Origin: an uncultured Eubacteriales bacterium
GTDB lineage: Bacteria; Bacillota; Clostridia; Christensenellales; Aristaeellaceae
Direction of reading: 5' to 3'
Assembly (NCBI GenBank): GCA_900315315.1
Contig: OMYT01000003.1
Coordinates: 48,958-112,957, forward strand
DNA: 64,000 nucleotides
Below, one piece after another: positions 1 through 10,700 of this stretch (positions within the stretch are counted from its first letter, which is position 1; every line of letters begins with the position of its first letter). The notes below the pieces were generated by a model, which worked only from the letters and a program-made list of their open reading frames with translations, did no database searches and was not told the DNA's origin. A program made the translations under genes and the position numbers.

Positions 1-2
1 GG

Positions 3-1826
3 ATGGTGCTGAGCGTACGCGAAAAGACGAAGAACTATGACAAAATGTATATCGCCACGCGGACGACAAAGGCCCTGATCCAGAAGGGACCGAAAGGCGC
101 GGCGCAGCGGCACCGGGAGCTGCAGAAGACCTCCGACGCGCGGGTTATGCGGCAGATGGGCTACTACGTGACGGCGGGACAGGCGAGACGGGAGCGGCGG
201 CAGAAATTTGAAAAGGAGATCCTGTTCAGCATCTTGGTGCCGCTGTACAACACACCGGAGAAGTACCTGCGGGAAATGATCGAAAGCGTGGAGGCGCAGA
301 CGTACCCGAAGTGGGAACTGTGCCTGGCGGACGGCAGCGACAAGGACCACGGATATGTGGAGGACATCTGCCGGAAGTACGCGGCGACGGACGAACGGAT
401 CAGGTATAAACGGCTGGAGAAAAACGAGGGCATCTGCGGGAACAGCAACGCATGCCTGGAAATGGCAAAGGGCGAATATATCGCGCTGTTTGACCATGAC
501 GACCTGCTGCATCCTTTCGCGCTGAGCGAATACATGAAGGTGATCTGCGGGCAGGGAGCGGATTTCATCTATTCAGACGAGAATACCTTCCACGAGAGCC
601 CGAAGGATGCCTATTTTCCGCACTACAAGCCGGACTTCAGCCCGGACACGCTGCGGAGCTACAACTATATATGCCATTTCACAATGTTCAGCCGGGAACT
701 GATGGAGAAGGCCGGGGGCGGCTTCCGGGACCGGTTTGAGGGGAGTCAGGACTATGACCTGATACTGCGGCTGACGGAGAAGGCGCAGCACATCGTGCAC
801 GTGCCGATGATCCTGTACTACTGGCGGAGCCACGCGGAGAGCACGGCGGCGGACATCACAGCGAAACCGTATACGATGAAGGCGGCGAGGGCGGCACTGA
901 GAGAGCACCTGGAGCGGATCGGGCTGAAGGGAAAAGTGAACAACTCAGCATTGCCTTCCACCTATAAAATCCAGTACGATATCGAGGGGAAGCCGCTGAT
1001 CAGCATCGTGATCCCGAACATGGACCATGCGGGCGACCTGCGCAAGTGCATCGAGTCCATCCGGGACAGGAGCACATACGGCAACTGGGAGATTATCATC
1101 GTCGAAAACAACAGCCGGGAGCTGAAGACGTTCGAATACTACCGGGAGCTGGAGCGGGACAGGCGGATCCGGGTGGTGACATATGAGGCGGGGAAGGAAT
1201 TCAACTATCCCGCAATCAATAACTTTGGGGCGGCGGCGGCGAAGGGTGAATACCTGCTGCTGCTGAACAACGACATCGAGGTGATTACGCCGGACTGGAT
1301 GGAGCAGATGCTGATGTTTGCCCAGCGGAAGGATGTGGGCGCAGTCGGCGCGATGCTGTACTATCCGGACGACACGGTGCAGCATGCGGGAGTTATCATC
1401 GGCGTGGGCGGCGTGGCCGGGCACGCGCATAAGTACGCGCCCCGGGGAAGCAGCGGGTATGTGAGCCGGCTGTCGATCGCGCAGAACTTATCGGCGGTGA
1501 CGGCGGCGTGCATGCTGATGCGGAAAGACGTATGGGACCAGGTCGGCGGGCTGGATGTGAACTACGCGGTGGCGTTCAACGACGTGGATCTGTGCATGCG
1601 GATCCGGAAGGCAGGGTATCTGATCGTCTGGACGCCGTACGCGGAGATGTATCACTACGAGAGCAAGAGCCGGGGGGACGAGGACAGCATCGAGAAACAA
1701 ACCCGGTTCCAGGGGGAGATTGACCGGTTCCTGGACGAATGGCACGAGATTCTGGAGCAGGGGGATCCCTACTATAACCCCAATCTGACGCTGTCGAAGG
1801 AAGATTTTTCTCTGAGAGAAGAGTAA
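3..1826 (+). CDS. Tandem-domain family 2 glycosyltransferase (possibly 5'-truncated)
   Basis: This cytoplasmic, membrane-associated enzyme probably transfers sugars from nucleotide donors during surface polysaccharide synthesis. It carries two GT-A folds. The first begins near residue 75 (FSILVPLYNTPEKYL) and has the metal/donor motif FDHDD at 163-167. The second begins near residue 330 (ISIVIPNMDHAGD) and has LNNDIE at 421-426. Proteins of this double-GT2 layout are common in rhamnan and O-antigen clusters and usually make two successive linkages. The first in-frame ATG is at base 3, no ribosome-binding site is visible, and the window edge is immediately upstream, so the true N-terminus may lie outside. 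The gene is followed after 17 bases by the acyltransferase and appears to be in one operon with it. Family assignment is secure; the sugar specificity is unknown. Confidence 0.9.
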   Translation: MVLSVREKTKNYDKMYIATRTTKALIQKGPKGAAQRHRELQKTSDARVMRQMGYYVTAGQARRERRQKFEKEILFSILVPLYNTPEKYLREMIESVEAQTYPKWELCLADGSDKDHGYVEDICRKYAATDERIRYKRLEKNEGICGNSNACLEMAKGEYIALFDHDDLLHPFALSEYMKVICGQGADFIYSDENTFHESPKDAYFPHYKPDFSPDTLRSYNYICHFTMFSRELMEKAGGGFRDRFEGSQDYDLILRLTEKAQHIVHVPMILYYWRSHAESTAADITAKPYTMKAARAALREHLERIGLKGKVNNSALPSTYKIQYDIEGKPLISIVIPNMDHAGDLRKCIESIRDRSTYGNWEIIIVENNSRELKTFEYYRELERDRRIRVVTYEAGKEFNYPAINNFGAAAAKGEYLLLLNNDIEVITPDWMEQMLMFAQRKDVGAVGAMLYYPDDTVQHAGVIIGVGGVAGHAHKYAPRGSSGYVSRLSIAQNLSAVTAACMLMRKDVWDQVGGLDVNYAVAFNDVDLCMRIRKAGYLIVWTPYAEMYHYESKSRGDEDSIEKQTRFQGEIDRFLDEWHEILEQGDPYYNPNLTLSKEDFSLREE

Positions 1827-1843
1827 GGAAGGATCATCTGCCA

Positions 1844-3079
1844 ATGGGAAGACGTCAGCAAACGATCGCATTCATTGCACTGCTCGTTATGCTTCTTGCA
1901 GTCGGAACGGCGTATTTTATCCGTCTGAAAATGCCGGTTTTCTTTATCCTGCCTATCGTCCTGACGGGAATCATCGCTATTGTGATCCACGTACATGAGG
2001 CAAAGAGAAAAGAAACCTATATAGTCAACTGCTTTGGCGGAAGGCCCGAGCAGAGCAGAAAAAAAGAATACGACCTGATCAGAATTACAGCGACAATACT
2101 GGTGATTACGACCCACGCCATTGATGCGGGAACCTCAGGAACAAGCAATGAACTGTTCAAATACGTGCTGATTTCGCTGTCAATGGTCACAAAATGCTGC
2201 AACTATCTGTTTATTATGCTGTCTGGGGCACTGTTGCTGGAATACAAGGAAGAGAAGCTGAGTCATTTTTACTCCCGGAGGCTTACCAGGGTCATCATTC
2301 CGATGGTCGTATACTTTCTGTTCTACCTCTGGAAGAACCAGACCTTCTCAAGCTTCCCGGAGATATGCAACAGACTGCTGACAGGAAACATGAGCCCGGA
2401 AGCGCCGCATTTTCACCTGATGTACGCCATCCTGTCCCTGTACATTTCCTTCCCGTTCATGAGATACCTGTTCAAGGAAATACCATTTCGCCGGCTGACG
2501 ATGATGGTTATTGTCATCTTAGGTTTTCTCGGGTTGACGCTTTTTGTGCCGCAGCCGGGCATATCCACCTTCCTGACGGGGTGGATCGGAACGGCGATCC
2601 TCGGCTACTGGGTCACAAGGGAAGAAACGAGGAAATACGATACGGCGCTGATCATCCTGGGTGTGATTCATGTGGGCATCGTTTTTTACATCTGTGCCGC
2701 ATACGATGATTATGTCTCCATCATATACGACCGTTCACCGATCATGAGCTTTGTTTCCATGGGCATCATTGCAACCATATTCAAACTGAGGCGAACGACA
2801 AGGGAAATATCCAGAGCCGGGCGGTTCATCAGCCGGTACAGCTATTCCATCATGCTGATTCACTGGGGAATGCTGCACTGGATCTCCATCGGGCGTTTCC
2901 ATCTGTCAGCAACGGACTGGCACGGAGTGGGGATCATCACGACATCACTGGTTACGCTGATCGCTTCAGCAATTGCCGCGTTTGCCGCAGACAACCTGAT
3001 TGTCCTGCCCATACAGAAGGCTTTTGACACCTGCTTTCGGGCGATTGAGACCCGAAGAGGCCATAAAGCAACCGGATAG
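1844..3079 (+). CDS. Acyltransferase 3 family membrane protein
   Basis: This 411-residue polytopic membrane protein belongs to the acyltransferase-3 family, which O-acetylates or O-acylates surface polysaccharides with acyl-CoA. About ten hydrophobic segments can be seen, and two of them precede the catalytic-type start of the domain. That start is the segment [20 protein letters not shown] (near residues 75-95), which holds the Arg and His expected of the family. The N-terminal extension of about 70 residues, with two membrane segments, is longer than in minimal members. The ribosome-binding site AAGGAAGG lies ahead of the ATG. Its place between a glycosyltransferase and rfbB suggests that it modifies the glycan made by this operon. 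Confidence 0.85.
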   Translation: MGRRQQTIAFIALLVMLLAVGTAYFIRLKMPVFFILPIVLTGIIAIVIHVHEAKRKETYIVNCFGGRPEQSRKKEYDLIRITATILVITTHAIDAGTSGTSNELFKYVLISLSMVTKCCNYLFIMLSGALLLEYKEEKLSHFYSRRLTRVIIPMVVYFLFYLWKNQTFSSFPEICNRLLTGNMSPEAPHFHLMYAILSLYISFPFMRYLFKEIPFRRLTMMVIVILGFLGLTLFVPQPGISTFLTGWIGTAILGYWVTREETRKYDTALIILGVIHVGIVFYICAAYDDYVSIIYDRSPIMSFVSMGIIATIFKLRRTTREISRAGRFISRYSYSIMLIHWGMLHWISIGRFHLSATDWHGVGIITTSLVTLIASAIAAFAADNLIVLPIQKAFDTCFRAIETRRGHKATG

Positions 3080-3134
3080 TGACAAAGACCGTATAATCCA
3101 TTATAATGAAAGCACTAAAAGCAGGAGGAAAAAA

Positions 3135-4154
3135 ATGACCATTATCGTGACCGGCGGAGCCGGGTTTATCGGGAGCAATTTCGTGTTCCATATGCTGGGG
3201 AAGTATCCGGAGTACCGGATCGTATGCCTGGACAAACTGACCTACGCGGGAAACCTGAGCACGCTGAAGAGCGTGATGGATAATCCGCAGTTCCGGTTTG
3301 TGAAGGCGGACATCTGCGACCGGGAAGCAGTTTACCGGCTGTTTGAGGAAGAGAAGCCGGACATCGTGGTGAACTTTGCGGCGGAGAGCCATGTGGACCG
3401 GAGCATCGAGGATCCGGGGATCTTCCTGCAGACGAACATCATGGGCACGGCGACGCTGATGGACGCGTGCCGAAAGTACGGGATTACGCGGTATCACCAG
3501 GTATCGACGGACGAGGTTTACGGCGACCTGCCGCTGGACCGGCCAGACCTGCTGTTTACGGAGGAGACGCCGATCCATACCAGTTCTCCCTATTCGTCTT
3601 CCAAGGCGGGAGCGGACCTGCTGGTGATGGCGTATCACCGGACGTACGGGCTGCCGTGCACGATCAGCCGGTGCAGCAACAACTATGGGCCGTATCACTT
3701 TCCGGAGAAACTGATTCCCCTGATGATCGCCAACGCGCTGAACGACAAGCCCCTGCCGGTGTACGGCGAGGGAAAGAACGTGCGGGACTGGCTGTATGTG
3801 GAAGACCACTGCAAGGCGATTGACCTGATTATTCATAAGGGAAGGGTCGGGGAAGTTTATAATATCGGCGGGCACAACGAGATGGCGAACATCGATATCG
3901 TGAAGCTGATCTGCAAGGAACTGGGAAAACCGGAAAGCCTGATCACCTATGTGACGGACCGGAAGGGGCACGACATGCGGTATGCCATTGACCCGACGAA
4001 GATTCATAATGAACTGGGATGGCTGCCGGAGACGAAGTTTGAGGACGGGATTAAGAAGACGATTAAGTGGTATCTGGAGAATAAGGATTGGTGGGAAGAG
4101 ATTATTTCCGGGGAATATCAGAATTATTACGAGAAGATGTATGGGGATAGATAG
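3135..4154 (+). CDS. rfbB: dTDP-glucose 4,6-dehydratase
   Basis: This enzyme converts dTDP-glucose to dTDP-4-dehydro-6-deoxyglucose, the second step of dTDP-L-rhamnose synthesis. The 339-residue protein is full length for an extended short-chain dehydrogenase. It has the NAD-binding motif [10 protein letters not shown] at 7-16, the STDEVYG segment at 124-130 and the catalytic YSSSK at 153-157. The ATG at 3135 was chosen because it follows AGGAGG and begins the beta strand of the Rossmann fold; a longer in-frame reading upstream has no such signal. rfbA and rfbC are encoded at 34.5-36 kb on the opposite strand, and no rfbD is present in this window. Confidence 0.96.
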   Translation: MTIIVTGGAGFIGSNFVFHMLGKYPEYRIVCLDKLTYAGNLSTLKSVMDNPQFRFVKADICDREAVYRLFEEEKPDIVVNFAAESHVDRSIEDPGIFLQTNIMGTATLMDACRKYGITRYHQVSTDEVYGDLPLDRPDLLFTEETPIHTSSPYSSSKAGADLLVMAYHRTYGLPCTISRCSNNYGPYHFPEKLIPLMIANALNDKPLPVYGEGKNVRDWLYVEDHCKAIDLIIHKGRVGEVYNIGGHNEMANIDIVKLICKELGKPESLITYVTDRKGHDMRYAIDPTKIHNELGWLPETKFEDGIKKTIKWYLENKDWWEEIISGEYQNYYEKMYGDR

Positions 4155-4160
4155 GTGCAA

Positions 4161-4853
4161 ATGCTGAAGCTGCTGATCGTTATTCCGGCTTATAATGAAG
4201 CGGAAAACATTGAGATGGTGATCCGCGAGCTGGAGGAGACGGTTCCGGAATACGACTATGTCGTGATCAACGACGGGTCGGCGGACAGGACGGCGGAGAT
4301 CTGCCGGGAGAAGGGATTTCCCATGCTGGACCTGCCGGTGAACCTGGGGCTGACGGGCGCGTTCCAGACCGGGATGCGGTACGCCTGCGAAAAGGGATAC
4401 GACGCGGCGATCCAGATCGACGCGGACGGGCAGCATGATCCGCGATACATTCCCGAAATGGTCCGGGTGATGGAGGAAGAAGAGGCCGACCTGGTGATCG
4501 GGAGCCGGTTCAAGACGGAGAAAAAGCCGCATACTGCGCGGATGGCCGGAAGCACGCTGATCGAAATTTGCATCAAAGTGACGACCGGAAAACGGCTGAC
4601 GGACCCGACCAGCGGGATGCGGCTGTACGGAAAACGGGTGCTGAAGCAGATGGCATACGGGGTTAACTTCCGGCCGGAGCCGGACACGATGGCCCACCTG
4701 ATCCGCAGCGGGAACAAGGTGGAGGAGATCCAGGTGACCATGCGGGAGCGGACGGCGGGAGACAGCTATCTGACCATCGGGAGAAGCGCCCGGTATATGC
4801 TGCAGATGTGCATGGACATCCTGTTTATCCAATGGGTGAGAAAGAAGGAGTGA
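4161..4853 (+). CDS. Family 2 glycosyltransferase, dolichol/polyprenyl-phosphate mannosyltransferase-like
   Basis: The 230-residue protein has a single GT-A domain (LLIVIPAYNEAENIEMV, then DYVVINDGSAD and the QIDADGQHDP metal-binding stretch). This resembles DPM1 and PglH/ArnC-type enzymes that load a sugar onto a lipid carrier or prime a glycan. No C-terminal membrane helices are present, so it would be peripheral. The start could be the GTG at 4155, directly after the rfbB stop, or the ATG at 4161. The ATG is used here because the domain begins at once. The adjacent DUF2304 membrane protein is a frequent partner of this glycosyltransferase type. The acceptor is unknown. Confidence 0.9.
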   Translation: MLKLLIVIPAYNEAENIEMVIRELEETVPEYDYVVINDGSADRTAEICREKGFPMLDLPVNLGLTGAFQTGMRYACEKGYDAAIQIDADGQHDPRYIPEMVRVMEEEEADLVIGSRFKTEKKPHTARMAGSTLIEICIKVTTGKRLTDPTSGMRLYGKRVLKQMAYGVNFRPEPDTMAHLIRSGNKVEEIQVTMRERTAGDSYLTIGRSARYMLQMCMDILFIQWVRKKE

Positions 4854-4860
4854 GGCTGCC

Positions 4861-5199
4861 GTGACAACCGCGATGAGGGTGATGCTGATCGCCGGATCCG
4901 TGCTGACGGCGCTGTATGTGCTGGTCCGGATCCGGAGAAACAGGATGCAGACCGAGAACTCCCTGTTCTGGATTTTTTTCTCGCTGATTCTGGTGATTCT
5001 GGGGATTTTTCCGCAGATCGCGCACTGGTGCGCGCGGGCGCTGGGATTTATCAGCACGGTGAACCTGGTTTATCTGGTGATCATATTCCTGTTGGTGGTG
5101 AAGGTGTTTCTGCAGGATCAGCGGCTGGCGAAGACAGAGGCACAGCTGACGAAGATGGCGCAGACATATGCGATAGATCATAAGGACAAGAGTGAGTGA
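4861..5199 (+). CDS. DUF2304 family small membrane protein
   Basis: This 112-residue protein has three predicted membrane segments, near 5-20, 36-55 and 66-84. The motif RIRRNRMQTENSLFWIFFS between the first two is typical of DUF2304. A charged cytoplasmic tail (DQRLAKTEAQLTKMAQ) follows the third segment. DUF2304 proteins are usually encoded next to DPM1-like glycosyltransferases, as here, and are thought to anchor or assist them; a biochemical role has not been established to my knowledge. Translation appears to begin at a GTG seven bases after the glycosyltransferase stop. It is the last gene of the polysaccharide operon on this strand. Confidence 0.82.
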   Translation: MTTAMRVMLIAGSVLTALYVLVRIRRNRMQTENSLFWIFFSLILVILGIFPQIAHWCARALGFISTVNLVYLVIIFLLVVKVFLQDQRLAKTEAQLTKMAQTYAIDHKDKSE

Positions 5200-5257
5200 G
5201 GACCCCCTTCGGCCGATGTGTGTATATGATAACAATTATTGAAAGAGGTATTTAAAG

Positions 5258-7660
5258 ATGAAACGGATCAGGTCGTTTTGCAGGATGATGTGTATCACGA
5301 TGATTGTCACGCTGCTGGTCAGCGGGGCGATGATCCCGACGGCGGCGCTGGCAGCGGCCAAGGGGGAATGCGACGCGTTCAAGATCCTGGACGCGGCCTG
5401 GTTCTATGTCCCTTCCACGGCAGCGTATTCGGCTGAAGTGATCGAATGGGCGGTTCAGCCTGCTATCAGTGCCCAAAACGGGAGCGAACCCGTAAAAACC
5501 TGCAGCATTGAGTTTGTCAGCGGCGACGAAGCACTGAAGAACGCGCTGAACTACAGAGTTATCACCCCTGAACAGGAAGAAGGCGCAACCGCTCAGGAGG
5601 ATACTCCCGTACTGGAACTGTATGTGGACAACGATCAGCTGAAAGCCCCGGGCGATGCGGTTTTCCACGTCAAAGCGGAAAGCGAGCACTGCGTCGATGA
5701 AAGGGATGTGGCTCTCCATGTAATTTCCTGGGACGACCAGCCCCTCTTCCTGACCCGGGGAGGGCCGTACATCCTGACCGCCAAGATCGGGGATACCATC
5801 GAAAACCGACAGATCGCCGAAAGCGCGATCGATCTGCGGGATCAGGATATCATCGCGGAATTTGAAAAGGAAGGTATCACGATCGGCCCGGATCTCCGGA
5901 GAAACCCGCTGACCATGGTGCCGAGAGGCACGACCATCCTCACGGCCTGGAGCAACATGTCGGAAAATCCGGAGGATTATCGGGAAGGATACCAGGTCCT
6001 GGATTACGGGGCTACCGACACGCTCTTCCGGTACGATAAGGGGAACGTCCGGTATGAGGATCAGGTGCGAATCGAGATTCCCGGCTACCGCATCGCCGGG
6101 CCGAAGACGGTTACCCCGGGAGAGACCGCGCAATACGCCATTATCGAAGAGCCGGAAGGAGAGGGAAGGACCTTTGCACTGAGCGCCGAGGGCGAAGGCA
6201 TCACGCTGGACGCTGACGCATGGACGCTTACTGCGGCGGAAGACACGCCGGAAGGAACGAAATTCACCCTGACCGCGACGCCTTCGGACGGCGGGGACCC
6301 CGCGACGCTGGAGGGAAAGGTCAGCTCCGGCGTGATTGCGCAGGAAACGTTTGAAACGACTGATTTTCGCGAGGGATTTTCCATCCCCCTGCTGATCAAC
6401 GAAGAAGCATACACCACGGGATATAACCGCTACAACGGGGCCCTGATCTGCGAGACAAAGGATGAGACGGCGCCGTACGTGACGACGCTTTCCTATGTCG
6501 TTCTCGGCCTGGGCCAGTTCATGGAGGATCCGGAAGCCGCGAAGCAGATTTACGAGCAGGCCAATACGGAAGGCCTGCAGATCACCACAGACGAGATCGT
6601 CGAGATCGACGGCCATCCGGCCCGAATGGTTGTCGGGAATGTGGATGCATTTTCGATCGGCCTGCTGTACTATGCCCGGAACAACCGGATCCTCATCGTA
6701 CAGCTCAATTCCTCCCCGGCGGAAGAGACGACGACGGGAGACCTGCCGATGGTCACGGCGGCGGACATGAAGACAATTGTGAAACAGACCGGCTACGATC
6801 CGGCCAAGGCATCCGTCACTGTGGATGACATTCCCATTACAATCTCGGCGAGGGGCACGGAAGACGAGGCAGTGCTTTCCGGCGGGCAAACGCTGTCGCT
6901 GACGGCTTCATTCGCCAATCCCGACAAGGTGAATGCAAGGGCGCGGAACAACACGATCCTGTGGGCCGTAACCGATACCGCGACGGGCGAAGCGCCGGAA
7001 GATGTGACTGTGGACGGAAAAGGTAATGTTTCCGCGAAAAAGACGCTGGCGGACATCCGGAAGGTGGAAGTCACGGCGTTTTCGCCGATTTTCGGTACCT
7101 CCGCGGTCTATCCCATTACAGTGATCCCCTCCATTACGAAAATCCGGACGGAGCCGGAAAGGGTGTACTTCTATGTCGGAACATATAAAGCTCAGACCGT
7201 GAAAGCCGTGGTGGAACCGGAAAAGGCGCCGACGACGGGCCTGACCTGGAAAGCCAAGCAGGAAGGCATTGTGGAAATCACGGACAACCAGGACGGCACC
7301 GCCACGCTCAAGCCGCTCGCGGTGGGCAAGACGTCGGTGGTCGTAACAGAACCCGGAGGGAAAAAAGCCAAATTCAAAGCTATTGTGACGGAACCGGTGA
7401 CGGAGGTGAAACTGAGCATCAGCGGGCGAAACAACCCGGGCTGCGCGGTGACCGTTCGGGAAGAACTGATCCCGAAAGGCGTCGGCAACAAGAACGTCGA
7501 ATGGTCCCTGGACGTGGGCGAGGAGATCGCAACCGTTTCCAACGGCATGGTCAGGATCAGCAAGGACGCACCGGTTGGCACGGTGATTACTGTAACCTGC
7601 ACCGCACTGGGCGCGCCGGAACCGGTGAAAGCCAGCGTGCAGATTAAAGTTGAAGAGTAA
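5258..7660 (+). CDS. Secreted multidomain protein with Ig-like (Big2-type) C-terminal domains
   Basis: This 800-residue exported protein starts with a signal peptide (basic MKRIRSFCR, a hydrophobic core, and a likely cleavage near residue 33 after AALA). The region from about 35 to 400 is beta-rich and I do not recognise it. The segment near 370-515 (FREGFSIPLLINEEAYTTGYN...) resembles a small lipoprotein-like fold. From about 520 onward there are three Ig-like segments. One contains the typical Big2 pattern VVEPEKAPTTGLTWKA...GTATLKPLAVGKTSVVV. No sorting signal or choline-binding repeats are present, so its attachment to the surface is unclear. It lies 58 bases upstream of the first large choline-binding paralogue with no terminator between, so the two may be co-transcribed. 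Confidence 0.75.
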   Translation: MKRIRSFCRMMCITMIVTLLVSGAMIPTAALAAAKGECDAFKILDAAWFYVPSTAAYSAEVIEWAVQPAISAQNGSEPVKTCSIEFVSGDEALKNALNYRVITPEQEEGATAQEDTPVLELYVDNDQLKAPGDAVFHVKAESEHCVDERDVALHVISWDDQPLFLTRGGPYILTAKIGDTIENRQIAESAIDLRDQDIIAEFEKEGITIGPDLRRNPLTMVPRGTTILTAWSNMSENPEDYREGYQVLDYGATDTLFRYDKGNVRYEDQVRIEIPGYRIAGPKTVTPGETAQYAIIEEPEGEGRTFALSAEGEGITLDADAWTLTAAEDTPEGTKFTLTATPSDGGDPATLEGKVSSGVIAQETFETTDFREGFSIPLLINEEAYTTGYNRYNGALICETKDETAPYVTTLSYVVLGLGQFMEDPEAAKQIYEQANTEGLQITTDEIVEIDGHPARMVVGNVDAFSIGLLYYARNNRILIVQLNSSPAEETTTGDLPMVTAADMKTIVKQTGYDPAKASVTVDDIPITISARGTEDEAVLSGGQTLSLTASFANPDKVNARARNNTILWAVTDTATGEAPEDVTVDGKGNVSAKKTLADIRKVEVTAFSPIFGTSAVYPITVIPSITKIRTEPERVYFYVGTYKAQTVKAVVEPEKAPTTGLTWKAKQEGIVEITDNQDGTATLKPLAVGKTSVVVTEPGGKKAKFKAIVTEPVTEVKLSISGRNNPGCAVTVREELIPKGVGNKNVEWSLDVGEEIATVSNGMVRISKDAPVGTVITVTCTALGAPEPVKASVQIKVEE

Positions 7661-7678
7661 GATACAATTGCTTCAGCA

Positions 7679-7694
7679 ATCGGAATATGCTGAT
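7679..7694 (+). promoter_or_regulatory. Leader hairpin of choline-binding paralogue 1
   Basis: ATCGG-AATATG-CTGAT forms a 5-bp stem (one G-T pair) 24 bases before the start codon, directly ahead of the ribosome-binding site GAAAGGGGAA. The same element in the same place occurs before the other two paralogues at 11918 and 16007, with a perfect stem. Its effect on translation or RNA stability is inferred only. Confidence 0.5.
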
Positions 7695-7718
7695 ACAACA
7701 GAAAGGGGAAATTCCATC

Positions 7719-10700
7719 ATGAAGAAACTGATCGCTATTCTGCTGACAATCGCACTGATGCTGGGCATGGCGGGAACGACCGCGATGGCGGCGGAGGAAG
7801 AAAGCCTTCCGGCGATTCCGGAAGCCAGCTGGACAGTGGACGCAAAGGGCAACGTGACCGTGAAACTGTCCGAAGGCATGGACCTTTTTGACACCGGAAC
7901 GGCCTATGTCTGTCCCAAGGGCAGCACAGACGGCCAGGAAGTGGAACTGACCTACGACAAGACGAAGAAAGCTTTTGTCGGAACGGATGCTGCCGTGGCC
8001 GACGGAACGATGGCCATGATCTTCCTCCAAAAAAACAAGAGCGAAACGAAGAGCGGTAAAACAACCACCATCGATAACCACTATGATATCGAGTACTATA
8101 CGACCGATAAGAGAGCAGGCAAAACGAGCGAGATCAAATATCAGAAACAGACCACGGTCAGCAAAGACGACAAAATCATCCAGGATGACAAATTATCTAT
8201 TGATCATGATTACTGGTATTCCTTCGAGGGGATTCTCTACAGGGACAAGTATTCCGCGGCAGTGACAACCGGCGACGAAAAAGGAAGCACAACGACGGAA
8301 AACTATGAAGTCAAGCGTTACGACAAGTCCAGCGGCAAGTATACCGAAAAGACGGTCGGAAAAACGATTTCTACCAGGGACGCGGACGACAATCTGCTGA
8401 GCGGGAAAGACAACTCCAAAACCTATAACGCCAAAGGCACCCTGGTGAGCACGGATGAATATGTTTCTGATGTGACTTATAACCAGGCCAAGGACGCCAG
8501 GACCATCAGGGAAAACGATAAGGAGACTACCCTTTCCGAAAAGGGGTACACAAAGTCTGTCAAGAAGACAGCGGAAGTCACCGAAGAGAAAAAGCCTGAC
8601 GACGTATTTGAGATCAGGGCCTACAAGAAAGAGACCAAGACAACCAACCGGGACGGGATCCTGGCGGAACATACGATCTACGACGCGACCTACGAAGCGG
8701 ATGAAATCCCGGTCAAGGTATCGGAGATCCGAAAAACCTACAGCACGTATACCAAAGCCCTGACCGAAGAAACCGTCATCAACGGCAGCGAAAAAGATGG
8801 CGAATGGGCCTATACGGCGACGTTCACGGAAAACAACGACGACGGATCGCTGCGCCGGAAGACGGTCAACACCTATGACGGCCATCCGGACGCCAAATCG
8901 AACCAGCCGATCACCGAAACCCACTACAACAAGGACGGCCAGGTCGTTGCGACGAAGGACAAGGACGGCACCTGGAAAAACGGCAGCGGCAGCGTCATCG
9001 GCAAGAACGTACAGAAGGACAGCACCAACTACGAGACTACTACGGTCAGTTTCAAATTACGTACAGGCGAAATCAGCGGTTATACCGTCCAGAAATCCGA
9101 AGAGGCAACGGACGGAACCGTGACGATGACCCGCGTGACCTATTCCAACGGCGAAAAGACGACCGACAGGAAGACCGTTTCCAAGGACGGCACCTATAAA
9201 CGGTACGAAAAGGGCGTTCTGAGAGAAAGCCAGGAAACAAAAGACGGCGTGACAGAAGTAAAATTCTACGATGTGAAGGGCAATCTTTCTTCTTCCATCA
9301 AAAAGGAAGGAGACACCACGACGACCTATGACTACCGCGGCAAAATGATCGAAAAGGAAGAAACGAAAGACGGCGTGACCACCGTGACCGAATATGATCC
9401 GGTCACCGAAAAAATGACCGGATTCACGAAGGAATACAACAAAGACGGAGACGTGACAGAATACTACGGGGCGGATTCCAAACTCCGCTGGTCAGAAAAA
9501 GCAACCTATGCAGACGGCAGAAAAACAACGGTATACTCCGACGCGGAGGGCAAGGAATTTGCAAAGACCGAGAGTCTGAAGCATGATTCCGAGAAAAATG
9601 AGAGCTCATGGACGGCACTGTATGACGGCCTGAGCAACATTACGGATCTGGACGCCGGCGTTGCCAGCCTCGAAAAGACCGTGGAAACGCAATCGGAAGA
9701 AGGAAACATTGCCAAAGACACCTATACCTATACCAAGTGGGACTCCGTGAAGGGCGAGAAGAAGAACGAAATGACCCGCAAGGTTGAATCTGTGACAACA
9801 ACAGAGGACGGCAGGAAAGAAACAAACGTATACAACAACGGCGTACTGATCAGAAACGACGTGACCGAATACAACGACTACGACGACGAAGTCAAATTTA
9901 CGAGGAAAGAATACGACTGGATCACGGGCAAAGCCACCGGCACAAGAAAGAACATTTACCGGGGCATCGTCGACGAAAACGAAGACGACCCGATGCGCTA
10001 TTACAAGCGGTATGACAAATACAGCAATCTGCAGGAATACAGCGCGACAGACAACACGGACGAGTGGGCCTGGAAGCATGCGTATTACGCAGACGGTACG
10101 CTGAAAGAAGAGTACTGGGACGACTACATGGACGGCGACAGCAGCTATACCGCGACCTACTGGCCGGAGGGAGGCCCGAGGACCGTATACAACATGTGGA
10201 GCAGGAACGAAAGCCGGTTTGTCAGCTACAACCCGGACGGAACCTATTCCAAATGGTCCGACACGAAAGACGGCGTGACGAACACGTGGCAGTACAACTG
10301 GAACGGTGAACTGACCGGATACAGATGGAACGAGCAGAACAAGGACGACGTATACAGCTATGACCAGTATGACGCGGCCGGGAACCTGAGATACAGCTAC
10401 AAGCTCGAGAGCGACCTGGCAGGCGGCAGCTTGACAAGCCGCACCGACCCGGAAGGCAACAAATGGTCATACAACCATGAAACCGAAGAAGCGACGCTGA
10501 CGCTGGCCAACAGGGGAAGCGGCTGGCAGGTGGCCGTCGGCCAGTGGTTCTATGTCGAGAACGGCAAGCCCGTTCAGGATGAATGGAGAAAGATTGACGG
10601 AGCCTGGTACTATTTCGAGAAGACGGGATTCCTGCGGACCGGTATCGTATACGAAGAGAACAAGCCCACCAAGACGGGCGAGAAAGTCACCTACAAAACC

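Noticed and set aside
2952-5057. Long minus-strand reading frame of about 700 codons opposite rfbB and its neighbour
   Set aside because: It lies fully antisense to well-recognised genes, is rich in Arg, His and Pro as expected for a shadow frame in GC-rich DNA, and has no family resemblance.
5200-5215. CCCCCTTCGGCC stretch resembling the tail of the TTTCCGATC repeat
   Set aside because: The hairpin with the diagnostic loop is missing, so it is too short to call a copy.
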